NCBI GenBank assembly: GCA_947652855.1
Contig: CANTEO010000043.1
Location: 1-23,829 of the forward strand
DNA length: 23,829 nt
Source of the DNA: an uncultured Roseburia sp.
Lineage (GTDB): Bacteria > Bacillota > Clostridia > Lachnospirales > Lachnospiraceae
Reading direction: 5' to 3'
Within the stretch, counting starts at the first letter, position 1, and every line of letters begins with the position of its first letter. The notes below the pieces were generated by a model, which worked only from the letters and a program-made list of their open reading frames with translations, made no database searches and had not been told where the DNA came from. Position numbers and translations under genes: made by a program. This document shows positions 6,378 to 13,028 of this stretch, one piece after another.

Positions 6378-7100
6378 TTACCGCTCGCTTGCCTTGCGCA
6401 TCCGAAGCAGGATCCGGCGCTCCATCCGGGACACCTGCACCTGGCTTACGCCCAGGATTTCCGCCACCTGCACCTGCGTCATGTCCTTATAATAGCGCAG
6501 CTCAATCAGCTCCTTCTCCTTTTCGTCCAATTCCCCCAACAGCTGCTCCAACAGCAGATGGTTCAACAGCTCGTCCGTCTTTGGCGTCCCGCCGCCGGAA
6601 ACCTGATCCACCAAATAAATCTCACTGTCGTCCGACTGGTACACTGGCTGATAGATCGAGCCGACTTCCCCATTCGCCTCCATCGCCTCCACAATGTCCT
6701 CAACGCTAAGCCCAATCTCCTGCGAAATCTCCACAAGCGTGGCGTCCCGCCCAAATTTCTGCGACAGCGTGTCAGACGCTTTTTTCACCTTCCACCCGTT
6801 CTCCTTCAAAGAGCGGGACACCTTCATCATGCTGCTGTCCCGAAGGAACCGCTTAATCTCCCCCATAATCATTGGGACGGCATAGGTGGAAAACTTCACT
6901 TCATAGGAAACCTCAAATTTATCAATCGCTTTCATCAGGCCAATGCACCCGATTTGAAACAGCTCCTCTTTCTCATGCCCGCGATGCTCGAACCGCTTCA
7001 CTATGCTCCAAACCAGGCCCAAATTGTCAGAAATCAGTTTTTCCCTCGCATCCTTATCCCCCTCGTGCGCCTGCTTAATAAGAGCTGTCACCGCATCCAT
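6378..7100 (-). CDS. sigF: RNA polymerase sigma-F factor, forespore-specific
   Basis: Sigma-F (SpoIIAC) directs the first forespore-specific transcription during endospore formation. The 240-residue protein has sigma-70 region 2 at about 24-100 (LFQIGCIGLMKAIDKF, FSTYAVPMIMGEIKRFLRD), region 3 around 101-150 and a region 4 helix-turn-helix at about 207-236 (MTQVQVAEILGVSQVQVSRME). The arrangement and order match B. subtilis SigF, but the N-terminal tail is shorter. The ATG at 7100 lies inside the end of spoIIAB (26-base overlap) with AAAGGA some 13 bases ahead, so translation is probably coupled. It is last gene of the spoIIA operon; activity is set by SpoIIAB binding and release. Confidence 0.95.
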   Translation of the reverse strand: MDAVTALIKQAHEGDKDAREKLISDNLGLVWSIVKRFEHRGHEKEELFQIGCIGLMKAIDKFEVSYEVKFSTYAVPMIMGEIKRFLRDSSMMKVSRSLKENGWKVKKASDTLSQKFGRDATLVEISQEIGLSVEDIVEAMEANGEVGSIYQPVYQSDDSEIYLVDQVSGGGTPKTDELLNHLLLEQLLGELDEKEKELIELRYYKDMTQVQVAEILGVSQVQVSRMERRILLRMRKASER

Positions 7101-7536
7101 CTTGATTTTCGTCTTCCTTTTGCCCGATTTTCTTTCTCATTGTCACTTTTGTCCCTTTCCCTGCCGAAGAGGCCACCTCTATGTCGTCCATAAATGCCTC
7201 CATAAAGGCAAATCCCATCCCGGAACGCTCCAGCTGCGGCTTGGTCGTGTAAAAAGGCTCCATTGCCTTTTTGATGTCCTCCATGCCAACTCCCTTATCC
7301 TCTACCGTGATGACCGCCGCATTCCCTTCTAACGAGCAGCTCACGCAGACCTTTCCCTCCATATTTTCATATCCATGAATAATCGCGTTTGTCACCGCCT
7401 CGGACACCGCCGTCTTTACATCCTCGATCTCATCCACGGTAGGGTCAAGCTGCGTCAGAAACGCCGCCACCGTCACCCTGGCAAACCCTTCGTTCACTGA
7501 TTTTGCGTCAAATTCCACCCGCATCGTATTTTCCAT
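7075..7536 (-). CDS. spoIIAB: Anti-sigma-F factor, serine kinase
   Basis: SpoIIAB holds sigma-F inactive and phosphorylates SpoIIAA. It is a GHKL ATPase: the N-box motif EAVTNAIIHGYE lies at residues 46-57, DKGVGM at 80-85 and the lid/G2 segment ERSGMGFAFM at 103-112. From the ATG at 7536 the protein is 153 residues and begins MENTMRVEF, which lines up with the B. subtilis start (MKNEMHLEF). The open frame continues to a TTG at 7560, but that extension is not conserved, and the GGGGGG run seven bases before 7536 supports the inner start. A polar tail after residue 138 goes a little beyond the usual domain. It sits between spoIIAA and sigF. Confidence 0.95.
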   Translation of the reverse strand: MENTMRVEFDAKSVNEGFARVTVAAFLTQLDPTVDEIEDVKTAVSEAVTNAIIHGYENMEGKVCVSCSLEGNAAVITVEDKGVGMEDIKKAMEPFYTTKPQLERSGMGFAFMEAFMDDIEVASSAGKGTKVTMRKKIGQKEDENQDGCGDSSY

Positions 7537-7556
7537 CGTCTTTCCCCCCGCTCCTC

Positions 7557-7886
7557 TCAAAGCCTCTCCTCTCCCGCGTCTTCCGCTACCTGAATCATCT
7601 TATGCAGGCCGGACACCACAAAAATCTTCTGAATCCGCTCGCTTAAATGCTCTGCCAGCACCTCGCCCCCGCTGTAGCCCATGTTCTTGCATCTGCCGAT
7701 CAGCACTCCGATGCCAGAGCTGTCCATAAACTCCGTCCCTGAAAAATCAAACACCAGCCTGCGGATATGATACGCGCCAATGAGTAAATCCGCTTCTTTC
7801 CTAAGCTGCTCCGCGCAATGGTGATCCACCTCTTTTGGCATGGAAATCCTCATGCACCCATCCTTCAATTGATATTTACACTCCAT
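7557..7886 (-). CDS. spoIIAA: Anti-anti-sigma-F factor (STAS domain)
   Basis: SpoIIAA in its unphosphorylated form displaces sigma-F from SpoIIAB in the forespore. The 109-residue protein is a single STAS domain with the phosphorylation motif EFMDSSGIGVLIGR; Ser57 is the predicted target, matching Ser58 of B. subtilis. The ATG at 7886 follows GGGAGGGG. It is first in the spoIIA operon. In known systems this operon needs sigma-H and Spo0A; I could not find a convincing sigma-H box, although TAGAAAAGG around 7963-7971 on the minus strand is a weak possibility. SpoIIE, the phosphatase partner, is not in the window. Confidence 0.93.
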   Translation of the reverse strand: MECKYQLKDGCMRISMPKEVDHHCAEQLRKEADLLIGAYHIRRLVFDFSGTEFMDSSGIGVLIGRCKNMGYSGGEVLAEHLSERIQKIFVVSGLHKMIQVAEDAGEERL

Positions 7887-7916
7887 GTCATGTTCCCCTC
7901 CCTAATGAATGAACAA

Positions 7917-7930
7917 GCGGGCAAGCCCGC
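7917..7930. repeat. Short palindrome upstream of spoIIAA
   Basis: GCGGGC-aa-GCCCGC is a 6-bp inverted repeat 30-45 bases before the spoIIAA start. It could be a hairpin near the 5' end of the mRNA or an operator. It does not resemble the Spo0A box. Confidence 0.35.
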
Positions 7931-7973
7931 CGGCTCCACAACGTTTCGCGCTGCAATGCCTTTTCTACAATAG

Positions 7974-8016
7974 AAAAAAGACGCTAAAACATCCATTTCT
8001 GTTTTTCGCGTCTTTT
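7974..8016 (-). terminator. Intrinsic terminator after the TPR protein gene
   Basis: AAAAGACGC (minus, 8016-8008) pairs with GCGTCTTTT (7984-7976) and runs into six T residues ending at 7974. The stem is symmetric in A and T runs, so it may work in both directions. A second small hairpin, ACAATC-atca-GATTGT, lies just before it on the minus strand. It separates the TPR gene from the spoIIA operon. Confidence 0.7.
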
Positions 8017-8061
8017 GTCTCTCACAATCTGATGATTGTTTCCTAAGCTATGCCTCTGCCC

Positions 8062-9630
8062 CTATTGGGCTGGCTGGTTTGGATCCTGCGCCGCATCCTG
8101 CCCGGCCTGATTGGGATCCTGTTGGCCCTCGTCCTGCCCGGCCTGATTGGGATCCTGTTGGCCCTCGCCCTGCTGCCCGGCCTGATCTTGTCCGCTTTGC
8201 CCCTGCCAGCCCTGCTGCCCTTGCTGGCCCTGCCCGCTCTGGCCCTGCTGACCCTGCCCGCCTTGTCCTCCGTATTCGTTCACATAAGACTGCGCCACGC
8301 GCGCACGTTCCGTGCCAGGGTAAGCGTCCAGCACTTTCTGGTAATAGACCGCCGCCTGCTGCATATCCTCCGCCCTGCGGTACGACTGCGCCAGATAATA
8401 GATGGCGTTCCCATTTTGATAGGACTCGTCCATGTCGGCCACCTTGCGGAGCTTCTCTATCGCCTGGTCATAGTCCCCTCTCGAATAGGCGGTATAGCCC
8501 TCCTGGTAAAGCGTCGCCAAATATTTCTCATTGACTTTCGCGCTGATGTCGTCATAAAGCGTCTTCGTGCTGCCGCTTAAGTCTTCTTCCTTCACCTTCT
8601 CAAGGGCGCCTCCCGCCTCCTCTATGCTGTCCGCCTCATAAAACGCATACGCGTTTAAAAGCTGCTCATAGGAGGTGAATTTTGACGCAATCCCTTCAGA
8701 GGCCGCTTTCGTCTTCTCCACCTCCTTCGTCAAATCCTCCACCTGATTTTCCAAAGAGGAAATTGACTGCTCCTTCGTGGAGATCGTGTCGTTGGCCGCT
8801 TTTAACGCCTCATTGGCTTCGCTCTTGGAACGCTGCCTGATATTAGGCAGCAGCAAAAACATCGCGATCGCCACCCCAAGCGCCACGCCAATCACAATGT
8901 TCAAAATGGTCGTGACTGCAGAATTGTCTTTAAAGTTCGTGGGCATTATGATCGTGTCATTGCCGCTCTGATAAGAGACCAAATCATCCTTTTTCTGCTT
9001 CTTTCCGCCCCGCTCCTTGAGCTTGCCATTGATCTCCTTCATATACCGAAGCGTCATTGTGTTATTCTCATCAATCTTGCCCGCGGCCTTCAACTCCTTC
9101 GCCGCCTGGTCGTACCGGCCCTCCTCCATATAAAGCAGGGCCAAAAGCTGATGCCCCTTCACTAGCTTAGGATTTAAAGACAGCACCTTTTTTAACTGTA
9201 TGACGGCAAGATCCTTGCTGTCCTGCCTGCAATATAGCAACGCCTGATTGTATTTCTTAATCGTCTGGTTAATCGTCTCAAGCCTCGAAGAATTGTTCTG
9301 AATCTCATTCAGATAATTCCCCGCCTCATTGTTCCGGGCTTGATAATGGCGGCTGATGACCCATTCGCTTAAGGCCGCCACCGTCTCTCCCATCTCAAAG
9401 TAAATAAGGCCCAATAAATTCCTGGCGTCTGTGTTCTTCTTATTCAAATGCAGGCTCTTCTTTAAGTTATCAATAGCCCCGGTCAGATTCCTCACATTCG
9501 CCTGCTGTAAGCCCTCATTATAAAAACTGTTGGACGCTGTCAGTATCTTCCTGTAAATCTTCACATCTGCGCCGCAATTTGCGCAACGGTCGGATGCCGT
9601 CAAAGGCGCACCGCAGTTAAAACATTCCAT
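8062..9630 (-). CDS. Zinc-ribbon, TPR-repeat, single-pass membrane protein with Gln/Gly-rich tail
   Basis: This 522-residue protein has a mosaic layout. An N-terminal zinc ribbon uses C3/C6 and C16/C19. Cytoplasmic tetratricopeptide-like repeats span about 33-200. A basic stretch at 205-215 precedes one membrane segment (about 238-261), then a coiled coil (about 270-315), a second TPR block outside the membrane (about 370-450), and a low-complexity tail from 453 made of Gly, Gln, Asp, Pro and Asn. The tail carries two copies of a 12-residue unit, GQQDPNQAGQDE-like, encoded by tandem 36-bp DNA repeats. The likely role is a scaffold joining cytoplasm and cell surface; I do not recognise a specific function. 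The ATG at 9630 follows GAGGTG. It is cotranscribed with the 45-residue ORF upstream, 21 bases away. Confidence 0.85.
   Translation of the reverse strand: MECFNCGAPLTASDRCANCGADVKIYRKILTASNSFYNEGLQQANVRNLTGAIDNLKKSLHLNKKNTDARNLLGLIYFEMGETVAALSEWVISRHYQARNNEAGNYLNEIQNNSSRLETINQTIKKYNQALLYCRQDSKDLAVIQLKKVLSLNPKLVKGHQLLALLYMEEGRYDQAAKELKAAGKIDENNTMTLRYMKEINGKLKERGGKKQKKDDLVSYQSGNDTIIMPTNFKDNSAVTTILNIVIGVALGVAIAMFLLLPNIRQRSKSEANEALKAANDTISTKEQSISSLENQVEDLTKEVEKTKAASEGIASKFTSYEQLLNAYAFYEADSIEEAGGALEKVKEEDLSGSTKTLYDDISAKVNEKYLATLYQEGYTAYSRGDYDQAIEKLRKVADMDESYQNGNAIYYLAQSYRRAEDMQQAAVYYQKVLDAYPGTERARVAQSYVNEYGGQGGQGQQGQSGQGQQGQQGWQGQSGQDQAGQQGEGQQDPNQAGQDEGQQDPNQAGQDAAQDPNQPAQ
8094..8165. repeat. Tandem 36-bp repeat encoding the Q/P-rich tail
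   Basis: Two head-to-tail 36-bp units centred on CTGATTGGGATCCTGTTGG (approximate limits) differ at very few bases and encode duplicated DPNQAGQD segments of the TPR protein. Shorter GQQGQ-type repeats continue to about 8270. Such repeats are prone to copy-number change. Confidence 0.75.
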
Positions 9631-9651
9631 AATTCACCTCGCTCGCACGTC

Positions 9652-9789
9652 TTAATTATTCTTTTCCTTCATCATCTCAAATAAGATGTCCGTCATGTCC
9701 GTCATGTCACGGTTGTAAATCGCGTCTTCCGCATCCTCCACTTCAAGGCTCGGCTGAAATTTTTTCAGCTCCTCTTCAAAATCTATCAT
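9652..9789 (-). CDS. 45-residue acidic small protein, unknown function
   Basis: A short ORF reads MIDFEEELKKFQPSLEVEDA, then EDAIYNRDMTDMTDILFEMM and KEKNN. It has the strongest ribosome site in the region, AGGAGG seven bases before the ATG at 9789, its own sigma-A promoter about 110 bases upstream, and it ends 21 bases before the TPR gene. The product is acidic and probably helical, with no membrane segment, signal peptide or cysteine. The tandem MTDMTD comes from a 9-bp direct repeat in the DNA. These signals argue for real translation, probably as first gene of a bicistronic unit with the TPR protein. I do not recognise a family. Confidence 0.75.
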   Translation of the reverse strand: MIDFEEELKKFQPSLEVEDAEDAIYNRDMTDMTDILFEMMKEKNN

Positions 9790-9809
9790 ATGCACACCTC
9801 CTGATGTTT

Positions 9810-9840
9810 TGTAACGGTTCAAACAAGCTGCCCTGTTACA
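9810..9840. repeat. Inverted repeat TGTAAC-N19-GTTACA in the small-ORF leader
   Basis: TGTAAC (9810-9815) and GTTACA (9835-9840) flank 19 bases, with two further possible inner pairs. It lies in the 5' UTR between promoter and ribosome site and could be an operator or a weak hairpin. Confidence 0.35.
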
Positions 9841-9896
9841 GTTTCACTTCTCACAAATAGAACCACTTTATTATAATTGGCTTTATTTTCCTTTCC

Positions 9897-9924
9897 ATTA
9901 TAATATAGTGATTCTATTATGCAA
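9897..9924 (-). promoter_or_regulatory. Sigma-A promoter of the small ORF/TPR unit
   Basis: On the minus strand TTGCAT (9924-9919), a 16-base spacer and TATAAT (9902-9897) lie in a very AT-rich stretch. A second TATAAT occurs at 9874-9869 without a good -35 box. Confidence 0.6.
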
Positions 9925-10006
9925 GTAAAAAAATATTAACTTTTTATGATCTCGCCGCAAAAATTTACATAAATTTTCAGTAAGGCTCTTTTGTAAACAG
10001 CAACCG

Positions 10007-12643
10007 CTATTTTATGGCATCCAGACGGGCCGCTACCTGCTCCATCATCTGCTCATATTTTTTCAGCTTCTCCTGCTCTTCCTTCACCTTCGCCTCCGGC
10101 GCCTTGCTCAAAAATTTCTCATTGCCAAGCATGCCCCTTGAACGCGCCAGCTCTTTCTCCAGGCGCCCCTTTTCTTTTTCTAGGCGCTCCTTTTCTTTTT
10201 CCATGTCCACCAAATCCGAAAGCGGGATATACGCCACCGCGTCTGGGATGACAATCGAAACCGCGTCGTCCGCAATGCCAGCCCGATCCGCTAAGGCATG
10301 GACCTCACTGGCCCCCATCAGGCCCTGATACATCTCCTTCTCCTGCGCAAACATGGCGCGGACGGCCTCGTCCTCCGAAACGAGATAGACAGCCGCCTTC
10401 CTGGACGGCGCGACGTCCATCTCCGAACGACGGTTCCTCACCGCCTTCACCAGGCCCTGTATGCGCTCCACAGCCGCCTCTTCCTCTGGGAACGCCCATT
10501 CCTCTTTGTAGGCCGGCCATTCGGCAAGCATCACCGTCTCTTCCTCCGGGTGCAGGGCGCAGAAAATCTCCTCCGTCAAAAACGGCATAAACGGATGCAG
10601 CATCTTAAGGGCCTGCGTAAGCGCCTCCTGCAGCGTCCAAAGCGCCGCGTTTCTCGACGCGTCCGGCTGCGTGCGCCGCTTCGTCATTTCAATGTACCAG
10701 TCGCAGAATTCGTCCCATATGAAATCGTATACTTTCTGCACAGCGATCCCAAGCTCGAATTTTTCCATATTTTCCGTCATTTCCCTTGCCAGCGAATTGA
10801 CCTTTGACAAGATCCAGCGATCCTCCGTCAAAAGCTCCTCCACAGGCGGCTCCGTCGGATGCCCTCCATCCAGGCGCAACAGGATAAAGCGCGAGGCGTT
10901 CCATACCTTGTTGGCGAAATTCCGGGACGCCTCCACCCGCTCCCAGTAAAACCGCATGTCATTCCCCGGCGCGTTCCCAGTGATGAGCGTTAAGCGCAGC
11001 GCGTCGGCGCCGTATTTCTCGATCACCTCCAACGGGTCAATGCCGTTGCCCAGGGACTTGCTCATCTTGCGCCCCTGCGAATCCCGCACCAGGCCATGGA
11101 ACAGCACCGTATGGAACGGGGCCTTGCCCATCTGCGCATAGCCGGAGAAGATCATGCGGATGACCCAGAAAAAGATAATGTCATATCCCGTCACAAGCAC
11201 GTCGTTTGGATAAAAATACTCCAGATCCTCCGTCTCCTTCGGCCAGCCAAGCGTGGAGAACGGCCACAGCGCGGAAGAGAACCAGGTGTCCAGCGTGTCC
11301 TCATCCTGCCTTAAGCGCGTATGCCCGCATTTAGGACAGGCTTGCGGCGCGGACTTTGCGACTGTCATCTCCCCGCAGCTTTCGCAATAATATGCCGGGA
11401 TCCGATGCCCCCACCAAAGCTGCCTGGAAATGCACCAGTCCCTGATGTTGTCCGTCCAGTTGAAGTACGTCTTTTCCATGCGCTTTGGAAGGAGCCGCAC
11501 TTCTCCGTTCTTCACGCCCTCAATGGCCGGCTGTATCAGCTTGTCCATTTTCACGAACCACTGCTGCTTCACCATCGGCTCCACCGTCGTGCCGCAGCGG
11601 TCGTGCGTCCCCACGTTATGGGAATGCGGCGTGACCTTCACCAAAAGGCCCATCTCTTCAAGCTCCTTCACCAGGGCCTTCCGGCAGTCATAGCGGTCCA
11701 TTCCGGCGAACTTCCCCGCATTCTCATTCATCACCGCGTCATCCCGTATCACCACGATCTCCGCAAGCCCATGGCGCTTCCCGACCTCAAAGTCGTTCGG
11801 GTCATGCGCCGGGGTGATTTTCACGCAGCCTGTCCCAAACTCCTTGTCCACATAGGAGTCCGCAATCACCGGGATCTCCCTGTCTGTAAGCGGCAGCGCC
11901 AGCGTCTTTCCAATGATGTCCTGATACCGCTCATCGTCTGGGCTGACCGCGACCGCCGTGTCGCCGAACATGGTTTCCGGCCTCGTCGTGGCAATCTCCA
12001 CAAACCGCCCTTCCTCGCCCACGACCGGATAGTTGATGTGCCAGAAAAAGCCGTCCTGCTCCTCATGCTCCACCTCAGCGTCAGAAATCGAGGTCTGGCA
12101 TACCGGACACCAGTTGACGATCCGGGAGCCTTTGTAAATATAGCCTTCCTTGTATAATTTAACAAACACTTCCAGCACCGCGTCAGAACAGCCCTCGTCC
12201 ATCGTAAAGCGCTCCCTGTCCCAGTCCGCGGAGGATCCCATTTTCTTGAGCTGGTTGATGATGCGCCCGCCATACTCTTTTTTCCAGTCCTGGCACTTTT
12301 CCAAAAACCCTTCCCTGCCCAGATCCTCCTTGCTGATTCCCTGCTCCTTTAGCGCCTCCGTCACCCGAACCTCCGTCGCGATCGCCGCATGATCCGTCCC
12401 TGGCTGCCACAGCGCGTTATAGCCCTGCATCCGCTTATAGCGGATCAAAATGTCCTGCATCGTGTTGTCTAAGGCATGGCCCATATGGAGCTGCCCCGTA
12501 ATGTTAGGCGGAGGCATCACAATTGTGAACGGCTTCTTGCTTTTGTCCGCCTTCGCGCGAAAATAGCCCCTCTCCTCCCATTTTTGATAGAGACGATCCT
12601 CAATCCCCTTGGGATCGTAAGTTTTTGCCAGCTCTTTTCCCAT
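10007..12643 (-). CDS. valS: Valyl-tRNA synthetase
   Basis: ValS charges tRNA-Val in the cytoplasm. From the ATG at 12643 the protein has 878 residues, the usual bacterial size. Class Ia signatures are present: the HIGH-type motif PPNITGQLHMGHALDNT near the N-terminus, the editing domain around FGDTAVAVSPDDERY, the KMSKS motif in GRKMSKSLGNGIDP, the zinc-finger-like ESCGEM...CPKCGH, and a C-terminal coiled-coil arm of about 65 residues (MEKEKERLEKEKGRLEKELA) that contacts the tRNA. The frame remains open to 12718, but the inner ATG has AAAGGAG at seven bases and starts the conserved sequence. Expression is under a T-box leader just upstream. I see no strong terminator after the stop. Confidence 0.97.
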   Translation of the reverse strand: MGKELAKTYDPKGIEDRLYQKWEERGYFRAKADKSKKPFTIVMPPPNITGQLHMGHALDNTMQDILIRYKRMQGYNALWQPGTDHAAIATEVRVTEALKEQGISKEDLGREGFLEKCQDWKKEYGGRIINQLKKMGSSADWDRERFTMDEGCSDAVLEVFVKLYKEGYIYKGSRIVNWCPVCQTSISDAEVEHEEQDGFFWHINYPVVGEEGRFVEIATTRPETMFGDTAVAVSPDDERYQDIIGKTLALPLTDREIPVIADSYVDKEFGTGCVKITPAHDPNDFEVGKRHGLAEIVVIRDDAVMNENAGKFAGMDRYDCRKALVKELEEMGLLVKVTPHSHNVGTHDRCGTTVEPMVKQQWFVKMDKLIQPAIEGVKNGEVRLLPKRMEKTYFNWTDNIRDWCISRQLWWGHRIPAYYCESCGEMTVAKSAPQACPKCGHTRLRQDEDTLDTWFSSALWPFSTLGWPKETEDLEYFYPNDVLVTGYDIIFFWVIRMIFSGYAQMGKAPFHTVLFHGLVRDSQGRKMSKSLGNGIDPLEVIEKYGADALRLTLITGNAPGNDMRFYWERVEASRNFANKVWNASRFILLRLDGGHPTEPPVEELLTEDRWILSKVNSLAREMTENMEKFELGIAVQKVYDFIWDEFCDWYIEMTKRRTQPDASRNAALWTLQEALTQALKMLHPFMPFLTEEIFCALHPEEETVMLAEWPAYKEEWAFPEEEAAVERIQGLVKAVRNRRSEMDVAPSRKAAVYLVSEDEAVRAMFAQEKEMYQGLMGASEVHALADRAGIADDAVSIVIPDAVAYIPLSDLVDMEKEKERLEKEKGRLEKELARSRGMLGNEKFLSKAPEAKVKEEQEKLKKYEQMMEQVAARLDAIK

Positions 12644-12658
12644 ACTGATCTCCTTTCC

Positions 12659-12935
12659 AAAGAATAAAAAACCCTTGAAAGCTGCTGCTCTCAAGGGCGA
12701 AATTATGCGCGGTACCACCTTGCTTCTACGGCACGGCCATTCCCTGCCATGCGGTATCTCTTGCCATCGTTAACGGAATGACCCGTGAAAGCTTACCCAC
12801 GGCGCGCACGCCGCTTCAGCCTCCCAGTTCAAAAGCTACCTTCCGCAAGCCGTCGTTTAAGCCGCCTTTCAGCCTATGGGCCGCCCTCTCTAAAAAGCCT
12901 TGCCTGCGTACTCCTCTTTCTCATCACCTTTGCAT
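12659..12935 (-). promoter_or_regulatory. T-box riboswitch leader of valS
   Basis: The minus strand has the hallmarks of a T-box: a stem I start with GATGAGAAAGAGGAGTAC near 12925-12908, the T-box core AAGGTGGTACCGCG (12721-12708) whose TGGT (12717-12714) pairs with the ACCA end of uncharged tRNA, and a terminator CCCTTGAGAGC...TTTCAAGGG (12697-12672) followed by TTTTTTATT. The specifier appears to be GTA (12839-12837), a valine codon followed by a purine, which fits valS. Uncharged tRNA-Val would stabilise the antiterminator and allow valS transcription. Confidence 0.93.
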
Positions 12936-12941
12936 TGTTCT

Positions 12942-12970
12942 ATGGTACGTAAATTCCATAAATTTGTCAA
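12942..12970 (-). promoter_or_regulatory. Sigma-A promoter of the valS leader
   Basis: On the minus strand, consensus TTGACA (12970-12965), a 17-base spacer and TACCAT (12947-12942) start the T-box transcript near 12935. valS is therefore transcribed independently of the signalling operon that ends at 13029. Confidence 0.7.
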
Positions 12971-13028
12971 GCTTAAATTGCTGCGTAACGCCGCTAAAAT
13001 TGCTTTATCCTTCATGACGCTCCCGCTT

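Noticed and set aside
6264..7193. Plus-strand ORF of 309 codons opposite sigF
   Set aside because: It starts inside the pncB terminator and has a His/Leu/Arg-rich composition typical of antisense frames.
7536..7560. TTG start of spoIIAB at 7560 overlapping the spoIIAA stop
   Set aside because: The eight extra residues are not like known SpoIIAB starts, and the ATG at 7536 aligns with the B. subtilis N-terminus.
8050..8580. Plus-strand ORF of 176 codons that looks like a Leu/Pro-rich membrane protein
   Set aside because: It is the antisense reading of the Gln/Gly/Pro repeat tail of the TPR protein. Its hydrophobicity follows from the complement of CAG/GGC-rich repeats, and it has no ribosome site.
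12971..13028. Possible terminator after the DegV kinase (GCgGCG-tta-CGCaGC)
   Set aside because: The stem has a mismatch and no T-run follows, so I cannot support it as a terminator.
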